Positions 26,890 through 36,554 of a stretch of 64,000 nucleotides of DNA are shown here, in pieces. Within the stretch, counting starts at the first letter, position 1, and every line of letters begins with the position of its first letter. Under the pieces are notes generated by a model, which saw only the letters and a list, made by a program, of their open reading frames with translations, did not search any database and was not told the origin of the DNA. Source of the stretch: an uncultured Saprospiraceae bacterium (GTDB lineage: Bacteria > Bacteroidota > Bacteroidia > Chitinophagales > Saprospiraceae); contig CALGAW010000045.1 of the NCBI GenBank assembly GCA_937959115.1, positions 1-64,000 of the forward strand. The letters are read 5' to 3'. A program made the translations under genes and the position numbers.

Positions 26890-27107
26890 TTTATGATTGG
26901 CTTTTTTAATTTAAAATTATATCTTGTGACCAAAGGCAAAATTAGATATAAAAAACGAAATGTAAAACAGTACGATCTGAAAAACTCATATTTTCATATT
27001 TCTTGTCCCTCTAACTGCATTCAAATAACTTATATTCCCTTTATACTTAGTACCTTTTTGAAACGTTCATAATATTACAACATTAAGTAGACGATTTTTA
27101 ATAAAGT

Positions 27108-27737
27108 ATGTTTTTAGAACCACATTTTAAATCACAACGCAGTGGCTGGATCGAAGTAGTTTGTGGCTCCATGTTTTCTGGAAAAACGGAAGAGTTAATC
27201 AGAAGGCTTAGACGAGCAAAAATTGCCAATCAAAAGGTTCAAATTTTCAAACCTGCCGTTGATACGCGCTATGATGAAGAAAAAATTGTTTCTCATAATG
27301 CAAATTACATAGATTCTATTCCAGTAGAACACTCTAAAACCTTAATCGGCTTATCCGAAGGCTTTGATGTTGTTGGTGTGGATGAAGCACAGTTCTTTGA
27401 TCTTGGGTTGCCTCTTATTTGCGAAGAACTTGCGACTAAAGGCATTCGTGTCATTGTAGCAGGCCTAGATATGGATTACACAGGAAAACCGTTTGGACCA
27501 ATGCCTCATTTGCTCTCTGTAGCTGAATACATTACTAAAGTACATGCTATTTGCCAACATTGTGGTAATCTAGCTACTCATTCCTATCGAAAAATAAATG
27601 AAAGTGGCAAAGTTTTGCTTGGAGAGAAAGAATCTTATGAAGCTCGATGCCGAACTTGTTATAACATGGGCAATATCTTGGACCTAAGATCTGACAATCA
27701 AAAGGAAATTGACGAAAGTGAAGGAACGCTTTTTTAA
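27108..27737 (+). CDS. tdk: Thymidine kinase (type II)
   Basis: Phosphorylates thymidine to dTMP with ATP in the pyrimidine salvage pathway. The 209-residue length fits the family. Walker [12 protein letters not shown] is at residues 20-30, the Walker B-type segment is [11 protein letters not shown], and the lasso region holds two zinc-binding pairs, CQHC (near 149) and CRTC (near 184). It is divergent from the pfkA operon. The start at 27108 gives an N-terminus of ordinary length. No anomaly seen. Confidence 0.96.
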   Translation: MFLEPHFKSQRSGWIEVVCGSMFSGKTEELIRRLRRAKIANQKVQIFKPAVDTRYDEEKIVSHNANYIDSIPVEHSKTLIGLSEGFDVVGVDEAQFFDLGLPLICEELATKGIRVIVAGLDMDYTGKPFGPMPHLLSVAEYITKVHAICQHCGNLATHSYRKINESGKVLLGEKESYEARCRTCYNMGNILDLRSDNQKEIDESEGTLF

Positions 27738-27827
27738 TTAATGCTTACTTATTAATTCATCCATTGATTGCAATGCTCTAGGCTGTTAACTGATTCTATT
27801 CAATCACTAATAATAAAACATTATTAC

Positions 27828-28703
27828 CTATATATGCCGCTCTGCATGATAAGATGAACGGACAAGTGGGCCGCTTTCTACGTAATCCAAGCCTTTTTGC
27901 AAACCGATTTCTTTGAATTCTGCGAACTTATCAGGATGAATGAAATCAGCCACTTCTAAGTGCATCTTAGTGGGTTGCAGATACTGACCAAGTGTTAGAA
28001 CATCACAACCATTAGCGACAAGATCATCCATGATTTGATAAACTTCTTCGTCTGTTTCTCCTAGACCGAGCATCACACCAGATTTTGTTCGTTTGCCGTA
28101 TTCCTTTGTTCGTTTGATTTGTTCTAGACTCCTGTCATATTTAGCTTGTGGGCGCACTTTCCTATACAACCGTCTTACTGTTTCCATATTGTGGGAAACG
28201 ACTTCCTGACCAGCACTGATCATTGTTTCGAGTGCTTCCCAGTTCGCGCGGGTGTCGGGGATGAGTGTTTCGATGGTTGTATTTGGGCTTAATCGCTTGA
28301 CTTCTACGACGGTTTCATACCAGATTGACGCTCCTCTGTCTTTCAATTCATCTCGATTGACTGAGGTGATGACAGCATGCTTTACCCCCATTTGTTGGAT
28401 CGCTTCCGCTACGCGTCTTGGCTCATCTGTATCAAATTCAGGTGGTTTACCCGTCTTAACAGCACAAAATGAACAAGAACGGGTACACGTGTTCCCTAGG
28501 ATCATAAATGTTGCGGTGCCTGCTCCCCAGCATTCTCCCATGTTCGGACAATGGCCACTTTGGCAGATGGTGTGCAGTTTTTTCTCATCAACGATTGATC
28601 TGACCTTTTTATAGGTTTCACCTGTTGGGATTTTCACTCTCAACCATTTTGGCTTTTTAGGGCGTGGCTCTTTTTTCTGAATTATTGGTAAATCTATCAG
28701 CAT
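27828..28703 (-). CDS. lipA: Lipoyl synthase
   Basis: A radical-SAM enzyme that inserts two sulfurs into protein-bound octanoyl groups to form lipoyl cofactor for 2-oxoacid dehydrogenases and the glycine cleavage system. The 291-residue protein has the auxiliary-cluster motif with Cys47, Cys52 and Cys58 ([12 protein letters not shown]) and the radical-SAM CxxxCxxC at Cys73, Cys77 and Cys80. The C-terminal substrate/cluster motif ends [12 protein letters not shown]. The start is close behind a CAAATATA (minus TATATTTG) box at 28723-28730, giving a very short leader. Neighbours are unrelated genes. Confidence 0.97.
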   Translation of the reverse strand: MLIDLPIIQKKEPRPKKPKWLRVKIPTGETYKKVRSIVDEKKLHTICQSGHCPNMGECWGAGTATFMILGNTCTRSCSFCAVKTGKPPEFDTDEPRRVAEAIQQMGVKHAVITSVNRDELKDRGASIWYETVVEVKRLSPNTTIETLIPDTRANWEALETMISAGQEVVSHNMETVRRLYRKVRPQAKYDRSLEQIKRTKEYGKRTKSGVMLGLGETDEEVYQIMDDLVANGCDVLTLGQYLQPTKMHLEVADFIHPDKFAEFKEIGLQKGLDYVESGPLVRSSYHAERHI

Positions 28704-28792
28704 GATGAATGAAGTTGTGAGGCAAATATACTAAGGATTCGAGAATATCCGTTCTTAAATCGAAATAATTAAAGTAACTAGGTTGACTTGTT

Positions 28793-29557
28793 CTAGGAAC
28801 GTTTTCCAATTTGAATTGCAATGAAAAGATTGACAAATAAAAAGTTGTTTTCTACTTCGTCTTCCACCATAATTGGGATTTTATTCGGAAAGGCTTGGAT
28901 GATTAAACCAGTTTCTAATGCGCGAATGAAATATCGCTTAGTACCCAATTCAAACCTTAGTGATCCTTGCGCATAGCCTCCTATTGTTGCTTTGATTTCA
29001 TCCAATCCGAAGCCAAACCCTCCATACCCGTAGATCGAAAATGGATCTAAAAACTCAGCTCTATTTTCATCAGTCAATTTTTCAGTGACCGTCTCATAAG
29101 AGGTCGTTCCGTCAATCAATCGAATCAATTCTAAATAGTAAGGTTTTATTAAACCAATGTTTGGTCCAACATGGTAACTAGCTCCAATGGTTATGCCACG
29201 ATCCTTAGATATAGACGATAGGTTAAACTTTTGGCCGACACCAAGTTTTATTGAATAGAAGCTGTTTTGTTTACCATAGACAAATGCACGGGGTGGATCT
29301 CCTAGGGAAGAGGGATTTTCAAATCTTGTTTTACATTCTATTGGATGCTTGATAGATGCTCCACTTAAATGACCCAAGAGTGTAAATTTTTCTTTTATAA
29401 GACCATAATTGAAACCTGCTGAATATCCTGCAGTATGAACCTTTAGATCAAGTGTCCATTCTTTATTAAAATCTTCGTTTTCTACCATCAGAGCCTCATC
29501 CTGTGCGATGCAAACAGTTGAGAACAATACCATCAATAAGGACAGAAGATGTTTCAT
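28793..29557 (-). CDS. Putative outer-membrane beta-barrel protein
   Basis: The protein has 254 residues and a signal peptide ending STVCIAQ (residue 19). It consists largely of alternating amphipathic strands (KFTLLGHLSGASIKHPI, FYSIKLGVGQKFNLSS, ITIGASYHVGPNIGLI) and ends with a short strand, as in small outer-membrane barrels. No catalytic motif is visible. It stands alone between lipA and the osmC operon. Localisation is moderately supported; function is unknown. Confidence 0.65.
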   Translation of the reverse strand: MKHLLSLLMVLFSTVCIAQDEALMVENEDFNKEWTLDLKVHTAGYSAGFNYGLIKEKFTLLGHLSGASIKHPIECKTRFENPSSLGDPPRAFVYGKQNSFYSIKLGVGQKFNLSSISKDRGITIGASYHVGPNIGLIKPYYLELIRLIDGTTSYETVTEKLTDENRAEFLDPFSIYGYGGFGFGLDEIKATIGGYAQGSLRFELGTKRYFIRALETGLIIQAFPNKIPIMVEDEVENNFLFVNLFIAIQIGKRS

Positions 29558-29654
29558 ATGAATAAAATTTTACCCTGCTTCTCCAAATTTAAATAAATTT
29601 AATAAGAATAGCTACATCCTAGGGTTAAAACGCTTAAAAAGGAAATAAGTTGTA

Positions 29655-30056
29655 CTACCAATGAATTTCTATAACCTCTTCTAGATCTGGGTGCAAACTT
29701 CCTGCCACAGGACAATGATGTGCAGCACGTTCAAGCAATTTCTTTTCCTTATCAGAATACTTATTATCAGGCATTTGGATTTGCACCTCTATCTTTGCGA
29801 TTCTCCTCGGATTAGAAGCCATTGTTTTCAGGACGTTGCAAGTTGCACCCTCCATTTCAATGTCATGTGTGTTTGCTGCAATCCCCATAATGGTTAAGAT
29901 ACAAGCTCCTAGCGCAGTTGCAACTAAATCAGTTGGAGAGAAGGCTTCGCCTTTGCCCATATTGTCTACTGGGGCATCAGTTGAGATAACATTCCCTGAT
30001 TTCAAATGGGTAGCATTGGTATGCAGTCCTCCCGTGTAGATAAGTTCAGCTGTCAT
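29655..30056 (-). CDS. OsmC/Ohr-family peroxide-resistance protein
   Basis: The 133-residue protein carries the two conserved cysteines of the family: Cys52 in LGACILT and Cys115 in AAHHCPVAGSLH. These form the reactive pair that reduces organic hydroperoxides with dithiol reductants. The family also includes proteins of unclear substrate, and this one looks closer to OsmC than to Ohr; I do not assign a narrower name. It is the last gene of the three-gene operon 32982-29655, 21 bases behind the TonB-dependent receptor. No sign of truncation. Confidence 0.88.
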   Translation of the reverse strand: MTAELIYTGGLHTNATHLKSGNVISTDAPVDNMGKGEAFSPTDLVATALGACILTIMGIAANTHDIEMEGATCNVLKTMASNPRRIAKIEVQIQMPDNKYSDKEKKLLERAAHHCPVAGSLHPDLEEVIEIHW

Positions 30057-30077
30057 AGGCCATCATTTAGGCAATGA

Positions 30078-32351
30078 TTAAAACTCAAGATTAAAACCGA
30101 TACTTGGCAATATTGGTAATTGATTCACTCGTTCATATTCTATACGATCGAAGTAAAAAATGTTTTCTCTATTGTAAACGTTGGTCACACTAGCATAAAG
30201 TTGGAGCTTTGTATATTTTGTAAACTCAAAGTCTTTTTTAACAGAGACATCAAATCTATGATAATAAGGTAACCTTCCTGAGTTTCTATCATCAGAATAA
30301 ATCACGCCTAGATCACCATTTGTACCAATATAGTCTGTCTCAATTCCTTCTTCCAATGGTAAATATTCGAAGAAACCCTGTGTGAGTGTGAATGGGAATC
30401 CAGATCCTAGATTCCAACGAGCGCTTACTTCCCAATCTCCTGATTTCCCTAACTTATAAGTAGCAAGTGCATTTACATTATGACGACGATCGAAGTGGGT
30501 TGGATACTCCTGAAGTCCATCATCTCTACTTACCTGTCCTAGTGAATAAGCTAACCAAAGAAACGTTCGTTTGGTATCATATTTTGCTAGAAAATCTATA
30601 CCATATGCTTTCCCAGTCTCTGTAGCAAAGTTTGGATCACTTGTCGACAGTTTGTTTCTATTTAAGCTGATTAACTGTGGGAATAATTTATAGTAAGGCT
30701 CAATATTTAATTCTGCATTTTTAAATAAATCAATCTCAAATCCACCAATTGCATGAATTGATTTTTGAAGTCTATGATTAGCATCTTCTTGGCTATTTGG
30801 CTTATTTAGGTTGGACGGTGAAGATAGGAAACCTACAAACAGGTTGACGACATCCTCTTCACTAACAGCACTAATCAGGTTTTGAGAAAATAGTCCACCA
30901 GCCAACTTGAAGCGTAAATAGTCTGTGATATTCACTTTCATTCCGATCCGTGGCTCTAGTGAAAACTCACTTATAGATGCATAGTAGTGTCCTCTAAGAC
31001 TGGGTTCAACGATCATTGGGCCAAACTTATACTTTAGCTTCATGAATGCCGCTAACTCCGTGTTAAACTCTTTTTGTTCGATGATGCTGTTAAAAGCATT
31101 TGTAAATTTGAAATCAGTTGTAAATCCGCCGACTTCAAGGCCATATTTGAAATCTCCTTTTTCAAAGTAGGAGGTAAAGTCAAGTCCTACATCAAAACCG
31201 TTCATTTTACTGCTTCGCGGTTTATTTTCTTCTTCAGCAAGCGAAATGTCATAATCACTATATGCAAAGTGCCCTCCAATAATTACTGGAGAGTTGTTCG
31301 GTACAAGTTTGAAGTTACTACCGACACCGTACGAATTCCAGTTTAAATCAGCTAAGCCTTCAAAATTAACATTATCTCTATAATTAAAACCAAACAGATT
31401 TAGTTTACTACCCGTTTTTCCATTTAGAGATACTTTACCATATAAATCAGTAAAACCATAAGGCAAGCCAGCCGTGTCGATATAGCTATAAATTAACTTT
31501 GAAGTTTCTTTTAGATAAGAATGTTTTCCTGAAACAATAAAAGACATGCTACTAGCACGATCGTCCTTTAGTTTGATAATTGGTCCTTCTAGTAGCAATT
31601 TTGCTTGAAAAGGATTAACCCCCAAGTTCCCACTCAATCTAGACTTATTACCGTCTTTCGTTGTGATATCGACGATTGCTGATGTTCTTCCTCCGTACTC
31701 CGCACTAAAACCACCAGTATAAACATCTACGTTTCGAATAATCTCTGTTTCAAATACTGAGAAAAATCCGATGGAGTGAAACGGATTATAAACCGTCATT
31801 CCGTCAAGTAATATTTTGTTTTGAATCGGCGAACCTCCTCTTATGTAGAGTTGTCCACCTTGATCTCCTGTAAAAATGACTCCAGGAAGGACTTGAAGGT
31901 ATTGTGCTAGATCGGCCTCTCCACCGAGTCCGGGTATTGCCTTAATTTGCTTGGCAGACACCTTAGTTACTGAAACTCTGACATCTGACTTAGCTTCTTC
32001 TTTGGCGGCTGTCACATTCACAACATCTAGCTTCGTACTGCTTTCTACTAGGTAAAGGCTTTGATTGACTATTCTACCATCCATTATATCAATACTCACG
32101 CCCATGCTATCAAAGCCAACGTATTGGCATACAAGATCATATTTTCCTGCAGGAACATTCGCAATATTAAAGAAACCGCTTAGATCTGTTGTTGCTCCCA
32201 TGGTTGTGCCAGAGAGAAAAACATTTCCAAACAAAATCGGTTCTCCAGATTCCTTTTCGTATACGAATCCTCTAATCGTTCCTTGCCCAACTATTGTATT
32301 GGTTAACAGCACGCCAATCAATAGAATAAAAATTACTTGGAATATCTTCAT
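30078..32351 (-). CDS. TonB-dependent outer-membrane receptor
   Basis: The protein has 757 residues and a signal peptide ending TIVGQG (about 23). Residues 24-110 are a carboxypeptidase-regulatory-like (CarboxypepD_reg) domain (TIRGFVYEKESGEPILFGNV, GYFN-like turn), typical of Bacteroidota receptors. A plug domain follows near 118-225 (AQYLQVLPGVIFTGDQGGQL, IRGGSPIQNKILLDGM, GGFSAEYGGRTS), then a 22-strand barrel ending in an aromatic residue (IGFNLEF). It imports an unidentified substrate using TonB energy. It lies between a YciO/Sua5-type gene and osmC, which gives no substrate hint; no SusD partner is adjacent, so it is not a canonical polysaccharide-utilisation receptor. Confidence 0.93.
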   Translation of the reverse strand: MKIFQVIFILLIGVLLTNTIVGQGTIRGFVYEKESGEPILFGNVFLSGTTMGATTDLSGFFNIANVPAGKYDLVCQYVGFDSMGVSIDIMDGRIVNQSLYLVESSTKLDVVNVTAAKEEAKSDVRVSVTKVSAKQIKAIPGLGGEADLAQYLQVLPGVIFTGDQGGQLYIRGGSPIQNKILLDGMTVYNPFHSIGFFSVFETEIIRNVDVYTGGFSAEYGGRTSAIVDITTKDGNKSRLSGNLGVNPFQAKLLLEGPIIKLKDDRASSMSFIVSGKHSYLKETSKLIYSYIDTAGLPYGFTDLYGKVSLNGKTGSKLNLFGFNYRDNVNFEGLADLNWNSYGVGSNFKLVPNNSPVIIGGHFAYSDYDISLAEEENKPRSSKMNGFDVGLDFTSYFEKGDFKYGLEVGGFTTDFKFTNAFNSIIEQKEFNTELAAFMKLKYKFGPMIVEPSLRGHYYASISEFSLEPRIGMKVNITDYLRFKLAGGLFSQNLISAVSEEDVVNLFVGFLSSPSNLNKPNSQEDANHRLQKSIHAIGGFEIDLFKNAELNIEPYYKLFPQLISLNRNKLSTSDPNFATETGKAYGIDFLAKYDTKRTFLWLAYSLGQVSRDDGLQEYPTHFDRRHNVNALATYKLGKSGDWEVSARWNLGSGFPFTLTQGFFEYLPLEEGIETDYIGTNGDLGVIYSDDRNSGRLPYYHRFDVSVKKDFEFTKYTKLQLYASVTNVYNRENIFYFDRIEYERVNQLPILPSIGFNLEF

Positions 32352-32367
32352 GGTTTTTTACTTTCAA

Positions 32368-32982
32368 TTAATTTAAAAAGTCGATGTCTCCAGCGCCTTC
32401 CCTTACTAGGACTGGTTCAAGCCCCGTGCAATTGACAACTGTGCTTGGTTCGACGTTTCCAATACCTCCATCAATCACTAGATCAACTCTTTTTTTGTAT
32501 TGATCGTGAATAATGGTTGGATCAACTAGATACTCTTTTTCGTCCGTTTTTAAAGATATGGACAAGATTGGTCTGCCGAGTTCTTTTACGATGGCTTGGG
32601 CTATTTTGTTAGCTGGCACCCGAATTCCAACCGTTTTTTTATTGTTTTTGAACAATTTCGGCACTTTTTTGCTCGCATTAAGAATGAAGGTGTATGGTCC
32701 AGGTAGAACCCGCTTCATCATTTTAAATGTCGAGTTATCAATTTGAGCTGCATACTCAGACAGATGGCTCAAATCATTGCACACAAATGATAAATTAGTC
32801 TTTGCGGGGTTTATCCCCCTCAACTGGCAGAGTCGTTCAACTGCTTTTTTGTTAGAAATATCACATCCTAGACCGTAGATTGTATCGGTTGGATAAATGA
32901 TCAATCCGTCATTCTTGAGGCAATCCACTACCATTTTTAACTTACGGTACTCTGGATTATCCTTATTTATATTTACTATCAT
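32368..32982 (-). CDS. Sua5/YciO/YrdC-family protein (threonylcarbamoyl-AMP synthase family)
   Basis: The 204-residue protein is a single-domain member of the Sua5/YrdC/YciO fold. Visible features are the PTDTIYGLGCDI motif near residue 32, the Arg-containing turn CQLRGINPAK near 53-62, LPGPYTF near 94, and the substrate-site strand RPILSISLKT near 137. Length, the NFT/NLSF-type loop and the REGAGD ending resemble YciO more than TsaC. YciO proteins share the fold and AMP-forming chemistry, but their in vivo role in t6A tRNA modification is weaker or debated. Another TsaC elsewhere in the genome is therefore likely. It is the first gene of the operon with the TonB receptor (16 bases apart). 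Confidence 0.85.
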   Translation of the reverse strand: MIVNINKDNPEYRKLKMVVDCLKNDGLIIYPTDTIYGLGCDISNKKAVERLCQLRGINPAKTNLSFVCNDLSHLSEYAAQIDNSTFKMMKRVLPGPYTFILNASKKVPKLFKNNKKTVGIRVPANKIAQAIVKELGRPILSISLKTDEKEYLVDPTIIHDQYKKRVDLVIDGGIGNVEPSTVVNCTGLEPVLVREGAGDIDFLN

Positions 32983-32999
32983 GAGTTAATTTTCCCTAA

Positions 33000-33415
33000 A
33001 AAACGGCTCAAAAATAAGAATAAACCTTTAGTATTTTCATTATTCTAAGAATAATCAAATGTTAAAAGGACAGACAGTAGACTGGAGGCCAAAGCCTGAA
33101 GGCTCAAGAAGCTGACTCAAACAACTATCTTTGGACATGGATTAGCTTTAGATATTTTGTTGCGAAGCCTTTTTGAATCTTCAAGACACCGATACTATTT
33201 CTTAAAATACCCGATCTATAATAATTGTTTTAGGTGAAATTAAGCGTTTGCATCCTTCAGTATTGCATTACCATTTACGACTACACTAACAGCGATTCAC
33301 ACAAACAAGATGTCGTACCTAAGGAGTTATTATGAGCGTTAAGGAGGCTTTAACCAATTTGAATTAGGTATCAAAATGAGCAATAGTCGTCTAATATGTA
33401 AAGTATTGCATATAG
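33000..33415. other. Intergenic region before the YpfJ-like gene
   Basis: About 415 bases with no plausible open frame. A short self-complementary run agcct-gaa-ggct occurs near 33095. I see no RNA gene or repeat that I can support; a consensus promoter follows at 33416. Confidence 0.4.
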
Positions 33416-33446
33416 TTTGTATTTAAAGCAAGATGTGCTATTTTTG
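33416..33446 (+). promoter_or_regulatory. Bacteroidota promoter of the YpfJ-like metalloprotease gene
   Basis: TTTG (33416-33419) and TATTTTTG (33439-33446) are separated by exactly 19 bases, the Bacteroidota consensus arrangement. The start codon is 66 bases further on. Confidence 0.6.
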
Positions 33447-33511
33447 ACCCATTAAATAACCAATCGGGAAAGCAGTATATCGTTCCTTTTCCGTTGAAAA
33501 CCATTAATAAT

Positions 33512-34369
33512 ATGCGTTGGCAAGGAAGACAAGGAAGTAGAAATGTAGAAGACCGCAGAGGCATGAGCGCTGGAAGAGTAGCTGGTGGCGTAGGTATTGG
33601 AACATTAGTCCTAGCAGTATTGATCTATTTCCTAGGAGGAGATCCTTCACAAGTCGTTAATAATGCTGCAAGAAATGCTCAGCAGCAGCAACAACAGCGA
33701 CCTGCTCAAACTTCACAGCAGGATGATCAGTTAGCTCAATTCGTCTCTGTCGTCCTAAAAGATACAGAAGATGTGTGGAATCGGTTGTTCCCTGAACAAG
33801 TAGGCAAGCGTTATCAGGAGCCCAACCTAGTCCTGTTTAGTGGTCAAGTGGCATCTGCATGTGGGCATGCAAGCGCTGCAACTGGACCGTTTTACTGCCC
33901 TGGTGATTCTAAGCTATATATTGATTTGAGTTTCTATCAGGAATTAAAACAAAAATTTGAAGCACCCGGAGATTTTGCAATGGCTTATGTGGTGGCACAT
34001 GAAGTAGCACACCATGTCCAAAACCAACTAGGTATTACTCAACAGGTGCAATCTCAACGAAAGAGAATGAGCCAAAAAGAATACAATCAGCTATCTGTTC
34101 GACTTGAATTACAAGCGGATTTTCTAGCAGGTGTTTGGGCACATCACGCACATAAAATGAAAAACATTCTAGAGGAAGGCGACGTGGAAGAAGCATTGAA
34201 TGCCGCTCATGCAATTGGTGATGACCGAATCCAAAAGAAATCAAGAGGATATGTAGTACCCGACTCCTTTACGCATGGAACCTCTGAGCAACGAATGCGC
34301 TGGTTTATGAAAGGACTCAAAACTGGAGACATGAAACAAGGAGATACCTTTGCCGCCAGAACACTTTAA
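33512..34369 (+). CDS. Neutral zinc metallopeptidase, YpfJ/KPN_02809 family
   Basis: The start is the ATG at 33512 (MRWQGRQGSRN, the conserved family opening); an upstream TTG at 33494 is in frame but less likely. The protein has 285 residues. A membrane helix lies at 24-42, followed by a Gln-rich linker (about 52-70). The peptidase domain has HEVAH at 163-167, giving the zinc-binding HExxH, and a further conserved Glu/Asp in QADFLAGVWAH. It resembles membrane-anchored proteases of unknown substrate. A hairpin terminator follows, so it is probably monocistronic. The Cys-His-Cys segment CGHASAATGPFYCPGD is intact. Confidence 0.92.
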   Translation: MRWQGRQGSRNVEDRRGMSAGRVAGGVGIGTLVLAVLIYFLGGDPSQVVNNAARNAQQQQQQRPAQTSQQDDQLAQFVSVVLKDTEDVWNRLFPEQVGKRYQEPNLVLFSGQVASACGHASAATGPFYCPGDSKLYIDLSFYQELKQKFEAPGDFAMAYVVAHEVAHHVQNQLGITQQVQSQRKRMSQKEYNQLSVRLELQADFLAGVWAHHAHKMKNILEEGDVEEALNAAHAIGDDRIQKKSRGYVVPDSFTHGTSEQRMRWFMKGLKTGDMKQGDTFAARTL

Positions 34370-34406
34370 AATAGTGTTTGATGATTAATTTTCAACAAAA
34401 TACAGG

Positions 34407-34428
34407 GCCAGACTGATTTCAGTCTGGC
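34407..34428 (+). terminator. Intrinsic terminator after the YpfJ-like gene
   Basis: The stem gccagact (34407-34414) pairs with agtctggc (34421-34428) around the loop gatttc, followed directly by eight T residues. It sits 38 bases after the stop. Confidence 0.9.
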
Positions 34429-34517
34429 TTTTTTTTAATTTGGGGAACAATTTTAGACTGGTTCATTGTTAGTGTTAATGAATGCTGTCTTAATCAACAA
34501 TATAACCACACACCAAA

Positions 34518-35618
34518 ATGAAAAGAGTATTACTATTCTTACTAATTATTCCATTTTTGGGCAACCTTTCTGCTCAAAAATCGACCTCAGACTCCCTTGA
34601 ATCCAAACAACTCGATAAGCGACTCCCCACCTACAGCAACATTTATGTCAATGATTTTGGGCAATTACTAGATGTTCAAACGACTGCTTCTCTTACGGAT
34701 TACATCAAAGAACTAAAAACCGAAACAGGGATCGAGTTGACTGTAGCAACAATCAATAGAGTTAGTGATTACGGGTCTATTGGAGACCTAGATTACTTTG
34801 CAACTCAGTTGTTTAATCAATGGAGAATCGGCAAGGCAAGCACCAACAAAGGCGTTTTGGTCCTAGTCTCAAAAGGAGATCGAAAGATGCGGATTGAACT
34901 AGGAAGCGGGTTTTCTGGGGCCATGGATGCTAAAATGAAAAGAGCAATTGACAAAACGTTTATCCCCTATTTTAAGCGAAACGATTATCCAACTGGCATA
35001 AATCAAGGAACAAGAGACGTGATTAAAGCGTTGACTGGTTCTTATCCTGGAGAGTTTCACTTAACTGGCGCCCAGAGATTCTTCAAAAAAGTAGGCGCAT
35101 TCTTTAGTGTCATCCCTAAATTCCTTTATCTGATATTTGTAGTGCCGTTTGGCTTTCTGTTTAAGCGATTATGGAGACGTCGTCCTCGTAATTGCAGTGA
35201 ATGCAGCAATGACATGGAGTTATTGCCTGAGGACAGAGATGATGCGCATTTGGAAGGTGGCCAAATCCTAGAGGAATACCTGAAATCAGTGGATTATGAT
35301 GTTTGGCTTTGCACCTATTGTGATCACTTAGAGATAAACCGATATCAGAAGTGGTTTTCTCGCAAATCAAACTGCGAAGCTTGCGGCTACCGAACACTGA
35401 TTACAAAATCAACTATAATTTCATCCGCTACAGAATACAGTACGGGCACAAAACGCTTGGATTATAACTGTAAAAACTGCGGGCACACAGATTCTGAGCT
35501 GCGCACAATACCAATGGTTAGCTCTAGTAGTGATAGCTCAAGTTATAGTAGTGGTGGTGGTAGTTCTAGCTTTGGTGGTGGCAGTTCATCAGGTGGTGGA
35601 GCATCTGGAAGCTGGTAA
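34518..35618 (+). CDS. TPM-domain protein with zinc-ribbon pairs and Gly/Ser-rich tail
   Basis: The protein has 366 residues with a signal peptide ending NLSAQK (about 20). A TPM (Psb32/YgcG) domain spans 38-170 (NIYVNDFGQLLDVQTTASL, ELGSGFSGAMDAKMKRAI). A membrane helix is at about 190-213. After it come four CxxC pairs, CSECSND, CTYCDH, CEACGY and CKNCGH, consistent with a zinc-ribbon or rubredoxin-like module on the cytoplasmic side. The tail (about 335-366) is almost only Ser and Gly, ending in SW. TPM proteins are often linked to envelope biogenesis or acid-phosphatase-like activity. The exact job is unknown. Confidence 0.85.
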   Translation: MKRVLLFLLIIPFLGNLSAQKSTSDSLESKQLDKRLPTYSNIYVNDFGQLLDVQTTASLTDYIKELKTETGIELTVATINRVSDYGSIGDLDYFATQLFNQWRIGKASTNKGVLVLVSKGDRKMRIELGSGFSGAMDAKMKRAIDKTFIPYFKRNDYPTGINQGTRDVIKALTGSYPGEFHLTGAQRFFKKVGAFFSVIPKFLYLIFVVPFGFLFKRLWRRRPRNCSECSNDMELLPEDRDDAHLEGGQILEEYLKSVDYDVWLCTYCDHLEINRYQKWFSRKSNCEACGYRTLITKSTIISSATEYSTGTKRLDYNCKNCGHTDSELRTIPMVSSSSDSSSYSSGGGSSSFGGGSSSGGGASGSW

Positions 35619-35699
35619 TCCACATTCTTTCCACATTATTAAAATACTCTTTGATCGGATGCGTTCAGAATGTTAACTTTGGGCATAATCTTCTGTTTT

Positions 35700-36494
35700 A
35701 TGAAACAATACCACGATTTACTTGCGCATGTCCTAGAAAATGGTGTCTTCCGCGGAGATCGCACAGGAACTGGAACCACTAGTGTGTTTGGCTATCAAAT
35801 GCGCTTTGACCTTGCCAAGGGATTTCCGTTAGTTACTACAAAGAAAATTCACTTTAGATCAGTCGTACATGAGCTGATTTGGTTTTTGACTGGCGACACC
35901 AACATCAAATATTTAAAAGAAAACAAGATCCGAATTTGGGATGAGTGGGCAGATGAGAACGGTGATCTAGGACCAGTGTACGGAAAACAGTGGCGTAAAT
36001 GGGAAACTGCAGATGGCCGAGTGATTGACCAAATCAGCCAGTTGGTTGAAAACATCAAGAACAAACCGAATAGTCGTCGGCTCATCGTCAGCGCTTGGAA
36101 TGTAGCGGATGTTGATACGATGGCGCTTCCTCCTTGCCATACTATTTTTCAGTTTTATGTAGCAGAAGGAAAGCTATCTTGCCAACTCTACCAACGGAGT
36201 GCCGATTGTTTTCTAGGGGTTCCGTTTAACATAGCTTCTTATGCGTTGTTGACCATGATGATTGCTCAGGTTTGTGGGTTAGCGGTAGGAGAATTTGTAC
36301 ACACATTCGGCGATACGCACATCTATTCAAACCATATGGAGCAAGTAAAATTGCAGCTTTCACGGACACCAAAGGCGTTGCCCACGGTGAAGATTAACCC
36401 TGAGGTCACAAACATATTCGATTTCACCTATGAAGATTTTGATTTGATCGATTATGATCATCATCCGCATATAAAAGGAAAAGTTGCTGTTTAA
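35700..36494 (+). CDS. thyA: Thymidylate synthase
   Basis: Makes dTMP from dUMP with methylene-tetrahydrofolate. I chose the ATG at 35700, which gives 264 residues, the same length as E. coli ThyA; an upstream ATG at 35670 would add ten unlikely residues. The opening [15 protein letters not shown] matches the family, the catalytic Cys146 sits in [10 protein letters not shown], and [26 protein letters not shown] and the THIYSNH folate/dUMP motif are present. The last codons (GKVAV) and following bases are duplicated 1068 bases downstream, beyond the next gene. The remainder is ordinary. Confidence 0.98.
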   Translation: MKQYHDLLAHVLENGVFRGDRTGTGTTSVFGYQMRFDLAKGFPLVTTKKIHFRSVVHELIWFLTGDTNIKYLKENKIRIWDEWADENGDLGPVYGKQWRKWETADGRVIDQISQLVENIKNKPNSRRLIVSAWNVADVDTMALPPCHTIFQFYVAEGKLSCQLYQRSADCFLGVPFNIASYALLTMMIAQVCGLAVGEFVHTFGDTHIYSNHMEQVKLQLSRTPKALPTVKINPEVTNIFDFTYEDFDLIDYDHHPHIKGKVAV

Positions 36495-36504
36495 ACTTTT
36501 TTAA
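36480..36504 (+). repeat. Direct repeat copy 1: thyA 3' end
   Basis: The 25 bases (last codons and stop of thyA plus acttttttaa) are identical to 37548-37572. Weaker similarity continues for about 30 bases further, to gaacta. A 7-bp inverted repeat, gttgctg (36483-36489) with cagcaac (36506-36512), can fold here. It brackets the T9SS cargo gene with copy 2. Confidence 0.85.
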
Positions 36505-36554
36505 TCAGCAACCATCCATATCGATATCGAACTACTTCCATTGTTGTGTTACCA

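Noticed and set aside
32368-32982. Naming the Sua5-family gene tsaC
   Set aside because: Length and loop sequences resemble YciO; without comparison I cannot claim the main t6A enzyme.
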